The position numbers and the translations under genes are program-made. The notes under the pieces were generated by a model. That model saw only the letters and a program-made list of their open reading frames with translations. It did not search any database and was not told the DNA's origin. This document shows positions 16,658-24,230 of a stretch of 64,000 nucleotides of DNA, in pieces. The first letter of the stretch is position 1. Every line of letters begins with the position of its first letter. The DNA is from Acidimicrobiales bacterium (lineage in GTDB: Bacteria; Actinomycetota; Acidimicrobiia; Acidimicrobiales; Aldehydirespiratoraceae), in NCBI GenBank assembly GCA_029246685.1, contig JAQWMR010000004.1, positions 148,841 through 212,840 of the forward strand, read 5' to 3'.

Positions 16658-18042
16658 TCGGTCCAAGCTACGGGTACATTCGCGAACTGCACGGATCCCT
16701 CCACGGGTTCGAATGCACCGATCGATGTGAAGGAGTTCTGATCGACATCGCCCTACGGCTGTTGGCCGCGCTTGCCCTGGTGGCGGCCAACGCAGCCTTC
16801 GTTGCCGCCGAGTTCGCGCTCGTCGCTGTCGATCGCACTCGTGTCGATGAGCGGGCCCGACAGGGCGACCGCGCCGCCGTGCGCGTGCAGTCGCTGCTCG
16901 ACCGGATCTCGTATCACCTGTCCGGCGCGCAGCTGGGCATCACTGTCACGTCTCTGCTGCTCGGCTTCCTTACCGAAGGCGCGGTCGCAGAAGCGATCGA
17001 TCCCATCTTCGAATCCCTGTTCGGCGGCGTGCCGTTTGGGGTCTCGATCGCGATCGCACTGGTCATCGCGACGGTCGTCCAGATGGTGCTCGGCGAGCTG
17101 GTGCCCAAGTCCCTCGCCACGAGTCGACCACTCGAGTCGTCGCTCGCCCTTTCGCGGCCAACCGCGGTCTACGGCGCGTTCGCCCGCCCCTTGGTCTCGA
17201 CGCTCGATGGGCTCGCGGCCACGATCACCCGTCGCCTGGGTGTCGAACCGGCCGAGGAACTCGAAGCCACACCTGACCTCGAAGAACTCGAGCACTTGAT
17301 TCGCAGTTCGGGCGAAGAAGGCATGCTCGACCCGGGCGAGGTCGACCTGCTCACCCGCTCGATCAGGCTCGCTGACAAGTCGGCCGACGATGCCATGGTG
17401 CCGCGCGTCCGGGTTGTCGCGATCGACGACGAAGCGTCGGTCGAAGAACTCGTTGCGCTCTCGGCGTCCACCGGTCATTCCCGGTTCCCGGTGATGGGTG
17501 AAGGACTCGACGACCTCGTCGGCGTAGTCCATGTGAAGTCGGTGCACGGCGTGTCCGTCGAGGACCGATCGTCCACCCAGGTCCTGGACCTCATGGCATC
17601 GGTACTTGCCGTGCCCGAAGCTCGTGATCTCGACGAGCTGCTCGTCGACCTCCGTGAAGGGGGCCAGCAGCTCGCCGTCGTCATCGATGAGCACGGCGGC
17701 ACCGCCGGGATCATCACGCTCGAGGACGTCCTCGAGGAACTGGTGGGAGAGATCGACGACGAGCACGACGAGATCGCCACCTCGTTGACACGAGTCGAGG
17801 CGCAAGGGTCGACAGTGATCCCGGCCTCGCTGCATCCCGACGAGGTACGCGATCTCACGGGCTTCGAGATGCCCGAGGGCGAGTACGAGACGCTGGCCGG
17901 GCTGCTGCTCGATCAGCTCGGTGAGATTCCCACGCCCGGCGACATGTGCACGGTGCGGGGCTGGCGCCTCGAAGTGGTGGCGATGGAACGCCTGCGGATC
18001 GCGTCGGTCCGCGTCGTCGCGCCGCCGGAGACACTGCGATGA
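16642..18042 (+). CDS. CNNM/CorC-type protein: DUF21, CBS pair, CorC_HlyC domain
   Basis: The conserved part begins at LIDIALRLLAALALVAANA. Order: DUF21 membrane domain (three to four segments), CBS pair around MVPRVRVVAIDD and VVIDEHGGTAGIITLEDVLEELVGEI, and a C-terminal CorC_HlyC domain. Such proteins are linked to Mg2+/Co2+ efflux. The only standard in-frame start is GTG 16642, inside the divergent ABC gene; a plus-strand -10 (TACATT, 16675-16680) and AGGAG at 16731-16735 suggest that translation begins near CTG 16738 instead, so the true N-terminus is unsure. The gene overlaps the next CNNM gene by four bases (ATGA). Confidence 0.85.
   Translation: MKATTFGPSYGYIRELHGSLHGFECTDRCEGVLIDIALRLLAALALVAANAAFVAAEFALVAVDRTRVDERARQGDRAAVRVQSLLDRISYHLSGAQLGITVTSLLLGFLTEGAVAEAIDPIFESLFGGVPFGVSIAIALVIATVVQMVLGELVPKSLATSRPLESSLALSRPTAVYGAFARPLVSTLDGLAATITRRLGVEPAEELEATPDLEELEHLIRSSGEEGMLDPGEVDLLTRSIRLADKSADDAMVPRVRVVAIDDEASVEELVALSASTGHSRFPVMGEGLDDLVGVVHVKSVHGVSVEDRSSTQVLDLMASVLAVPEARDLDELLVDLREGGQQLAVVIDEHGGTAGIITLEDVLEELVGEIDDEHDEIATSLTRVEAQGSTVIPASLHPDEVRDLTGFEMPEGEYETLAGLLLDQLGEIPTPGDMCTVRGWRLEVVAMERLRIASVRVVAPPETLR
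16665..16670 (-). promoter_or_regulatory. -10 box of the ABC exporter operon
   Basis: TAGCTT on the minus strand is 7 nt before the ATG at 16657. A plus-strand TACATT (16675-16680) begins 5 bases away, so divergent transcription starts from almost the same place. Confidence 0.5.
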
Positions 18043-19088
18043 CCGCCGGACTCCTCGTCGCCGCAGTACTCCTGCTCATCGCCAACGCGTTCTTCGTGGC
18101 CGTCGAGTTCGCTCTGCTCGCGTCGCGCGCGTCGCGACTGGAGCCGATGGTGGAGGGCGGAGACGATCCCCGCGCCGTCGCCGCGCTCGAGGCCGTGCGC
18201 GACCTGCAGCCCCAACTCGCCGGTGCGCAGCTCGGCATCACGATGGCCTCGCTCGGCCTGGGCCATGTCGCCGAACCCGCTATCGAGTCGCTGCTCGAGT
18301 CCGCGATCGCGGGGGCCGTTCACCTGCCGAGCAGCGTGCTCCACGCGATCTCGTTCCTCCTCGCGCTGACCATCGTGGTCACGCTCCACATGGTCGTGGG
18401 CGAGATGGTTCCAAAGAATCTGGCGATCGCGAGCCCTGAACGGGTGGCGCGCGTGCTGGCCCCGATCCATGCCGCCTATGTCGCGCTCCTGAAGCCGGTC
18501 ATCTGGTTCCTCAACCTCGTTTCCAACGGCATCGTCCGCTTGCTCGGTTACGAGCCAGTGGACGAATTGAACACGGCGCTCACCGTCAACGAGTTCCACA
18601 CCCTTCTCGCGGGTGCCGCGCTGAAGGGAAAGATCGAGAGCGTGGAGCACGAGCTGCTCTCCGGGGCGCTCGACTTCCGGGCCCGCACCGCAGGGTCGAT
18701 CATGACGCCACGGGCTGAAATGAAGACCGTCGCGCGGCCCACCTCTGTCGCCGAGATCGAGCACCTCGTGAACGAGACCGGTCACAGTCGAATACCGATT
18801 GAGGGCGGCGGTCCGGACGACATCATCGGGTTCGTCCACTCGAAGGATCTCCTCCGCCTCGGTACCGACGCCCGCGACGATCAGGTGCCGCTGGAGATGA
18901 TGCGGCGCATGCTCATCGTGTCGCCGGACCAGCAGTTGCGCGACTTGATGCTCGGTATGCGCCGCGGACGCCGCCACGTCGCCCTCGTGCGCTCCGAGGA
19001 CGGGCGTCTCCTCGGTCTGGTCACGCTCGAGGACGCGCTCGAGGCGCTCGTCGGCGACATCCGGGACGAGACCGACGCGGACGTCTGA
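18039..19088 (+). CDS. CNNM-type DUF21/CBS membrane protein, short form
   Basis: A protein of 349 residues. The DUF21 domain begins right at the N-terminus (LLVAAVLLLIANAFFVAVEFALL), with GAQLGITMASLGLGHVAEP and GEMVPKNLAIASPE typical of the family. A CBS pair follows (IMTPRAEMKTVARP; LLGLVTLEDALEALVGDI). Unlike its neighbour it ends after the CBS pair and lacks the CorC_HlyC domain. The tandem long-plus-short arrangement is common in actinobacteria and suggests a heteromer. It converges on the TauD gene, whose stop is only 2 bp away. Confidence 0.87.
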   Translation: MTAGLLVAAVLLLIANAFFVAVEFALLASRASRLEPMVEGGDDPRAVAALEAVRDLQPQLAGAQLGITMASLGLGHVAEPAIESLLESAIAGAVHLPSSVLHAISFLLALTIVVTLHMVVGEMVPKNLAIASPERVARVLAPIHAAYVALLKPVIWFLNLVSNGIVRLLGYEPVDELNTALTVNEFHTLLAGAALKGKIESVEHELLSGALDFRARTAGSIMTPRAEMKTVARPTSVAEIEHLVNETGHSRIPIEGGGPDDIIGFVHSKDLLRLGTDARDDQVPLEMMRRMLIVSPDQQLRDLMLGMRRGRRHVALVRSEDGRLLGLVTLEDALEALVGDIRDETDADV

Positions 19089-19090
19089 CT

Positions 19091-19918
19091 TCAGGCGGCC
19101 GAGGGCGTCGTCGCGCCGACCGTCAGGCGGTGGAGAACTCGCCGCTGCGTTCCGAAGTCGTTCGGGCCGCGATGCAGGGTCGCGTGTTCGTCCCAGATCG
19201 CGACCGAGCCCGCCTCCCAGCGCCACCGCACGACGAAGTCGGCTCGGGCGATGTGATCGCAGAGGAACCGCAGCAGAACATCGCTCTCTGCGCCGCTCAG
19301 ACCGTTGATGCGGGTCGTGTAGGAGGGACTCACGAAGAGACCGGGCTGACCGGTCACGGGGTGGGCGACCACGACCGGATGGTCGCGCCCGGGAAATGCT
19401 TCCACGATCTGGTCCGCCATCTCATCGGGCATCCGGGCCCGCATCTCGAGATCGAAGCGCGGGCCAGGGGAGTGATGGGCGCTTAGTCCGAGGAGGAATT
19501 CCTGCATCGCCGGAGAGAGCCGTTGGTAGGCCGAACCCACATCGGTCCACAGCGTGTCGCCACCAACGGCCGGCACGTCGATCGCCCGCAGGACCGCGGC
19601 GTCGGGGACATAGTCCGCCCAGCTGTGGTCCGTGTGCCATCCCTCGCCGTCGGCTGGAGGATGCTCCTCGTCGTTGAACACCACGCCCACGGTCTGCTCA
19701 GCACCGAAGAACGCGTGGACCGGGTGAGGGACGGGGTCGCCCCACCGCCGAACGAACTCCATATGGCTGTCGTCCTCGAGTTGCTGGCCTCGGAAGAACA
19801 CGACGTGGTGGGCGAGAAGAGCGCACTGGATGTCGACGAGCTCGGCGTCCGTCAGTCGGGTCAGATCGACGCCGCTGATTTCCGCGCCGATCGTGCTGGC
19901 GACAGGCGTGATCTTCAC
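19091..19918 (-). CDS. TauD/TfdA family Fe(II)/2-oxoglutarate dioxygenase
   Basis: A protein of 275 residues. The facial triad is seen in GWHTDHSW (HxD) and the distal His in RRVLHRLTVG, with the following Arg positioned for 2-oxoglutarate. The order KITPVASTIGAEISGVDLTRL near the start is typical of TauD. The GTG at 19918 overlaps the stop of the RmlD-like gene (GTGA) and is preceded by GGGAGG, a strong ribosome site. Taurine itself is only one possible substrate; other sulfonates or phenoxy acids are equally possible. Confidence 0.87.
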   Translation of the reverse strand: MKITPVASTIGAEISGVDLTRLTDAELVDIQCALLAHHVVFFRGQQLEDDSHMEFVRRWGDPVPHPVHAFFGAEQTVGVVFNDEEHPPADGEGWHTDHSWADYVPDAAVLRAIDVPAVGGDTLWTDVGSAYQRLSPAMQEFLLGLSAHHSPGPRFDLEMRARMPDEMADQIVEAFPGRDHPVVVAHPVTGQPGLFVSPSYTTRINGLSGAESDVLLRFLCDHIARADFVVRWRWEAGSVAIWDEHATLHRGPNDFGTQRRVLHRLTVGATTPSAA

Positions 19919-20717
19919 GGCAGTGCCTCCCGGACGCCGGGTAGTCGAGTCTCGAGAACCGAGTATGCCAGAGCGCAGTCCAGCGGGCAGTTCCGCGGGC
20001 GGGTTCCGCGTGGTCCGGGCCCACCCGCGACGTCGGCCGGGTCGACGCCGACCAGCGGGGCCACTCGCCGGGCGAACTCGTAACGGTCGACGATGTCTGC
20101 GCCGGCAACATGGAGCGGGCCGTGAACATCGGGCCGGCCCGCGAGTTCGAGACACGCCGCCGCGAGCGTGGAGACGTGGATCGGGCTGCGGAACTCGTCG
20201 TCGAAGAACGTCATGGCCGGATCGGTCACCATCAGCGCCTGCGGGCCCGGGTCGGTGGCGTCGCCGAAGAGGAGGCTGGTGCGGACGATCACCGCGGTCG
20301 GGTCCGCACGCGCCACGGACTGCTCAGCCGCTTCCTTCGCTTGGCCGTAGTCGTGCATCGGGCACGTCGGGTCGTCCTCGCGGTACGGCCGTTCCGTTGT
20401 GCCATCGAAGACGACGTCGGTCGAGACGTGGACGAAGCGCGATCCGACGTCGGCGCAGGCCGCAGCCATCGCCCCCGGAGCATCGGCCGTCACAGGCTGC
20501 AGGGTTGGCCCGCCCTGGACGTAGGCCGCGTTGATCACTGCGCTCGGCTGCTGTCGTGCGATGAGCGCCCCCACCTGCCGGCCCCGTCTTCGAGGTCGAC
20601 TCGATGCCACGCAACCGAGCTGTCGCCCGGCTCCGTTGACCAGTGCGTGGCCGCGACTCTGCTCGCGCCCATGCGCACCAACGCCCGACCGAGGAGGCCT
20701 GTGCCTCCGATGATCAG
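19915..20717 (-). pseudogene. RmlD-like NAD-dependent sugar reductase, frameshifted
   Basis: An open frame upstream gives a real nucleotide-binding N-terminus (LLIIGGTGLLGRALV, then WHRVDLED), but the remainder (ALIARQQPSAVINAA, STDVVFDG, YGQAKEAAE) is in another frame. One base missing from the G run (minus strand, 20568-20572) explains the break. The family (dTDP-4-dehydrorhamnose reductase, SDR extended) uses the YxxxK seen here in YGQAK. No ATG, GTG or TTG exists at the expected start; CTG at 20717 is the nearest candidate. It lies between fabI and the tauD-like gene and overlaps the latter, so the three were built as an operon. Confidence 0.72.
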
Positions 20718-20736
20718 AAGGTCGAGCCGGCCGTTG

Positions 20737-21504
20737 TCAGGCGCCGATGGAGTGATAGCCGCCGTCCACGTGGATGATCGATCCCGTTGTGCCCCGGAAC
20801 CAGTCGGACAGCAGGGCGACGGTGGTCTCGGCGACGGCGGTCGAGTCGTTCACGTCCCATCCGAGCGGCGACGCCTCGTCCCAGACCTCCTCGAATGCGG
20901 AGAATCCGGGGATGGACTTGGCCGCGATCGTGCGGATCGGGCCGGCGGCGATGAGGTTGCAGCGGATGCCCTGCGGCCCGAGCGACCGGGCGAGGTAGCG
21001 GTTGGTGGACTCCAGCGCCGCCTTGGCCACGCCCATCCAGTTGTAGGCCGGCCACGACACGGTCGCGTCGAACGTGAGACCGACGATGGAGCCGCCGTCG
21101 GTCATCAGTGGCGCGGTGGCGTCGGCGAGGACTTTCAGCGAGTAGGCCGAGATCTCGAGCGCGATCTTGACGTCGTCCCAGGAGCCGCTCATGAAGTCGT
21201 CGCCGAGGATGGCCTCGGGTGCAAACCCGATCGAGTGGAGCGCGCCATCGACGCGACCCCAGGTGTTCTCCAGCGTGGACCGCAGCGCGTCGACCTGGTC
21301 CGGCTGCGTGACATCGAGCTCGTAGACCTCGCACGGCTCGGGCAGTTTGCGGGCGGTGCGCTCGGTGAGACGGAGGCCGCGACCCGCCCCGGTGAGCACG
21401 ATCTCGGCTCCCTGCTCCTGCGCGGTCTTGGCCACGCCGAAGGCGATGGAGGCGTCCGTGAGGACACCGGTGATCAGGATCTTCTTGCCGTCCAACAGGC
21501 CCAC
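20737..21504 (-). CDS. fabI: Enoyl-[acyl-carrier-protein] reductase (InhA/FabI type)
   Basis: A protein of 255 residues from the GTG at 21504. ITGVLTDASIAFGVAKTAQ is the atypical SDR dinucleotide motif of FabI/InhA; Tyr154 and Lys161 (YNWMGVAK) match the catalytic Tyr and Lys; the NADH-binding SIGFAPE follows. It reduces enoyl-ACP in fatty acid synthesis and corresponds to the isoniazid target InhA. GAAGGA before the GTG is the ribosome site. A minus-strand -10 (TACGGT, 21546-21541) overlaps the plus-strand -10 of npdG. Confidence 0.92.
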   Translation of the reverse strand: MGLLDGKKILITGVLTDASIAFGVAKTAQEQGAEIVLTGAGRGLRLTERTARKLPEPCEVYELDVTQPDQVDALRSTLENTWGRVDGALHSIGFAPEAILGDDFMSGSWDDVKIALEISAYSLKVLADATAPLMTDGGSIVGLTFDATVSWPAYNWMGVAKAALESTNRYLARSLGPQGIRCNLIAAGPIRTIAAKSIPGFSAFEEVWDEASPLGWDVNDSTAVAETTVALLSDWFRGTTGSIIHVDGGYHSIGA

Positions 21505-21540
21505 GGGCGGTTCCTTCGAGTCGTCGTTGGTGGTTGGCGC

Positions 21541-21550
21541 ACCGTAGCCT
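21541..21550. promoter_or_regulatory. Overlapping divergent -10 boxes of fabI and npdG
   Basis: The ten bases ACCGTAGCCT read as TAGCCT on the plus strand (21545-21550, 8 nt before the npdG ATG) and as TACGGT on the minus strand (21546-21541, about 37 nt before the fabI GTG). The two hexamers share the central TA. Confidence 0.55.
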
Positions 21551-21558
21551 TGATCCTC

Positions 21559-22224
21559 ATGGACATCGGTCTCCTTGGCGCAACGGGTCCTGCGGGTATG
21601 GCTCTCGCCGCCCGACTCGCCTCCGTCGGTCATGACGTCACCGTCGGGTCACGGTCGAAGTACCGCGCCCTTGAGGTGCGCGACACGATCGCGGGGGAGT
21701 GGCCCGGTCGCGACCTCAGCCTCGACAGCGCCGACAACCTCGGCGCCGCGGAGGCTGAGCTGGTTGTCATCGCCACGCCGTGGAACGCGGCGACCGAGAC
21801 GGCCCACTCCGTTCGCACCAAGCTGCGGGGCAAGGTCGTCATCTGCATGAGCAACGCCTTGTCCAAGGTCGGGCGCGAGTTCCAGCCGCTCGTGCCGCCT
21901 CGCGGTTCTGTCTCCGGCAGCGTTCAGGCCGAGCTGCCCGACAGTTATGTCGCCGCGGCGTTCCATCATGTGCCCGCCAAGGAGCTCGCCAACCTCGACG
22001 AGCCCGTCGTGTCGGACATCCTCATCTGTTCGGACCACCAGAAGGCCACGGCGACCGTCAGCGATCTCGTCTCCGAGATTCCGGGGATGCGCCCGCTCGA
22101 TGCGGGCGAGCTCTCCAACGCCACCGCGATCGAGGCATTCACCGCTGTCCTGCTCCAGCTCAACGTGCGCTACAAGACCCGCGTCGCGCTGAAGCTCATC
22201 GGCATCGACGACGCCGACGGCTGA
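21559..22224 (+). CDS. npdG: NADPH-dependent F420 reductase
   Basis: A protein of 221 residues. The Rossmann motif is LLGATGPAGMALAARLASVGHDVTVGSR, with the Ser-Arg after the second strand that selects NADPH; ELVVIATPW and FHHVPAKELANL are typical of F420:NADPH oxidoreductases. It moves hydride between NADPH and coenzyme F420 and implies that the organism makes F420. Start at ATG 21559, 8 nt after the -10 box. Divergent from fabI and followed by the mshC-like gene on the same strand. Confidence 0.85.
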   Translation: MDIGLLGATGPAGMALAARLASVGHDVTVGSRSKYRALEVRDTIAGEWPGRDLSLDSADNLGAAEAELVVIATPWNAATETAHSVRTKLRGKVVICMSNALSKVGREFQPLVPPRGSVSGSVQAELPDSYVAAAFHHVPAKELANLDEPVVSDILICSDHQKATATVSDLVSEIPGMRPLDAGELSNATAIEAFTAVLLQLNVRYKTRVALKLIGIDDADG

Positions 22225-22256
22225 GCGGCGCCCCATCGGCCTGCCATGATCCAGGC

Positions 22257-23381
22257 GTGACGACGATGCAGCTCTACGACACGCACCTCGGCAAGGTGGT
22301 GCCGTTCGAGCCCGGTCCGATCGTCACGATGTACGTCTGCGGCATCACGCCGTACGACGCCACTCACCTCGGCCACGCGGCCACCTATGTCACGTATGAC
22401 GTGCTGCAGCGGCGGCTGCGCGACCTCGGTCACGAGACTCGGTGCGTCCGCAACATCACCGACGTGGACGACGACATCCTCGCCGCTGCCGCGCGCCGCG
22501 ATGTCCACTACCTCGACCTCGCCTTCGGGGAGACGGCCCGGTTCGATGACGACATGGCCGCGCTCAACACGATTGAGCCCTGGTCCGCTCCTCGCGCGAC
22601 CGGCGCGATCCCCGACATACGCGGTGTGATCGAGTCGATTCTCGACAAGGGCCTCGGATACGTCGTGGACGGCACCGTCTACTTCGACACGATTGTAGCC
22701 ACGGACTTCGGGTCCCTCGGCGGGCTCGGCCGCGATCGAATGCAGCAGCTCGCGGTGGAGTGGCGGGAGAACCCGAGCGACCCGAACAAGCGTGATCCGC
22801 TCGACTTCATCATGTGGCGGCCGTCCGATGAGGGCGAGCCCGCCTGGGAATCACGCTGGGGCCCAGGCCGCCCGGGGTGGCACGTGGAGTGCTCGGCGCT
22901 GGCGCTGCGCGAACTCGGTCCAACCATCGATCTGCACGGCGGTGGCGTGGATCTGCTGTACCCCCATCACGAGTGCGTCCGGGCCCAGAGCGAGGCCGCG
23001 TCGGGCGAGCCCTTCGTGCGGCACTGGATGCATCAGTCCATGGTTCACCTCGACGGTCGAAAGATGTCGAAATCCACCGGGAATCTCGTCTTCATCCACG
23101 AGCTGCGGACCAGCCACGACCCGATGGCGATCCGGCTGGCGCTGGGCGCGCATCACTACCGGCGACCATGGCAGTGGAGCGACCAGCTCATGGCCGATGC
23201 CGACACTCGGCTCGTCGCATGGCGAGGCGCCGGTCCCGGTGGCGCCGCGATCGAGGAGGTTCGCGCTCACCTGGACGACGACCTGGATGTGCCTGCGGCC
23301 CTCGCGGTCATCGACGCGGCGGTGGCCGATGGCGAGGGGGTCAGCGACGCCGCCACGCTCCTCGGTGTCGACCTCGCGTGA
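22257..23381 (+). CDS. mshC: Cysteine:glucosaminyl-inositol ligase (MshC-like)
   Basis: A protein of 374 residues from the class I tRNA-synthetase superfamily. Cys28 (MYVCGITPYD), HLGH at 37-40, GRPGWHVECSALAL, GGGVDLLYPHHE and RKMSKS are all present. CysRS and MshC share these, but the short length, the lack of a full anticodon-binding tail, and PGRPGWH plus WQWSDQL favour MshC, which joins cysteine to GlcN-Ins in mycothiol synthesis. A truncated CysS remains possible. The mycothiol-dependent-isomerase-type gene at 48624-49334 fits a mycothiol producer. Start GTG 22257; ATG 22266 is an alternative. Confidence 0.72.
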   Translation: MTTMQLYDTHLGKVVPFEPGPIVTMYVCGITPYDATHLGHAATYVTYDVLQRRLRDLGHETRCVRNITDVDDDILAAAARRDVHYLDLAFGETARFDDDMAALNTIEPWSAPRATGAIPDIRGVIESILDKGLGYVVDGTVYFDTIVATDFGSLGGLGRDRMQQLAVEWRENPSDPNKRDPLDFIMWRPSDEGEPAWESRWGPGRPGWHVECSALALRELGPTIDLHGGGVDLLYPHHECVRAQSEAASGEPFVRHWMHQSMVHLDGRKMSKSTGNLVFIHELRTSHDPMAIRLALGAHHYRRPWQWSDQLMADADTRLVAWRGAGPGGAAIEEVRAHLDDDLDVPAALAVIDAAVADGEGVSDAATLLGVDLA

Positions 23382-23427
23382 ATCCACGTGAATCAACGAG
23401 CGTCCAATCTGCAATGATGGGCGCCTG

Positions 23428-24186
23428 ATGGCTGATCGCCGAGCGCTGCAGCGTGCTGTTCTCACCGTGGGTCGGCCCCTGTTTTCGTCTCTCTGGCGGA
23501 TCCGCACCGCGGGGATCGACAACATTCCGACCACCGGGGCGGCGATCTTCACGCCGAATCACACATCGGTGATCGACTCGTTCTTCCTTCCTGCGGTGTT
23601 GCCCCGCCCGATCTGCTTCGTGGGCAAGGCGGAGTATCTCGAAGACTGGAAGACTCGCAAGCTGTTCCCCGCGCTCGGCATGATCCCCATCGATCGAAGC
23701 GGCGGGGATTCGTCCACCCGAGCCCTCGACACCGCGGCCGCGCTGCTCGAAGGTGGCGAGTTCTTCGGCATCTACCCCGAAGGCACGCGCTCCCGTACCG
23801 GCTTCCTGCACAAGGGCCACACGGGTGCGGCCCGCCTGTCTCTGCGAACCGGCGCGCCGATCATTCCGGTGGGCATCCTCGGGACGCTGGCGATCCAGCC
23901 CCCCGACGTGCCAACGCCGCGGCCCTTCCGGCCAGTGGAGTTGCGGTTCGGTCGTCCCATTCATCCGGCATCGAGCGAGTCGGTGTCCGATACCCGCATG
24001 CGGCTTCGTCAGATCACCGACCAGGTGATGTACGAGATCCGGGCGCTCACCGGCCAGGACTACGTCAACGAGTACGCCGCCAAGGGCACACAGCCGGCCA
24101 CGGAGACCTTGCAGGCGACCGTCGATCCGGAGATGCCCGAGCGTCGCTCGTCGGCCGACGTGCTTCGTCCTGCCGCGGCCGTCTGA
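23428..24186 (+). CDS. 1-acyl-sn-glycerol-3-phosphate acyltransferase family
   Basis: A protein of 252 residues of the PlsC family. The catalytic NHTSVID (HxxxxD) is near residue 46 and the acceptor-binding FGIYPEGTRSRTG follows. These enzymes acylate lysophosphatidic acid or related lysolipids at the membrane. There is no obvious transmembrane segment, but the N-terminal part is moderately hydrophobic. It lies between mshC and thrS on the same strand, with a 46-bp gap upstream. Confidence 0.88.
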   Translation: MADRRALQRAVLTVGRPLFSSLWRIRTAGIDNIPTTGAAIFTPNHTSVIDSFFLPAVLPRPICFVGKAEYLEDWKTRKLFPALGMIPIDRSGGDSSTRALDTAAALLEGGEFFGIYPEGTRSRTGFLHKGHTGAARLSLRTGAPIIPVGILGTLAIQPPDVPTPRPFRPVELRFGRPIHPASSESVSDTRMRLRQITDQVMYEIRALTGQDYVNEYAAKGTQPATETLQATVDPEMPERRSSADVLRPAAAV

Positions 24187-24215
24187 ATTCCGCCTGGGCA
24201 GGTAGGGGCGACCGG

Positions 24216-24221
24216 TAGCCT
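24216..24221 (+). promoter_or_regulatory. -10 box of thrS
   Basis: TAGCCT is 9 nt before the ATG at 24231; no Shine-Dalgarno sequence is present. Confidence 0.5.
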
Positions 24222-24230
24222 CCATTCGAT

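Noticed and set aside
20110..21558. Long plus-strand frame running into npdG, as if npdG were a 704-residue fusion
   Set aside because: The extra 483 codons are antisense to fabI and the RmlD-like gene. The -10 box and the Rossmann motif place the npdG start at 21559.
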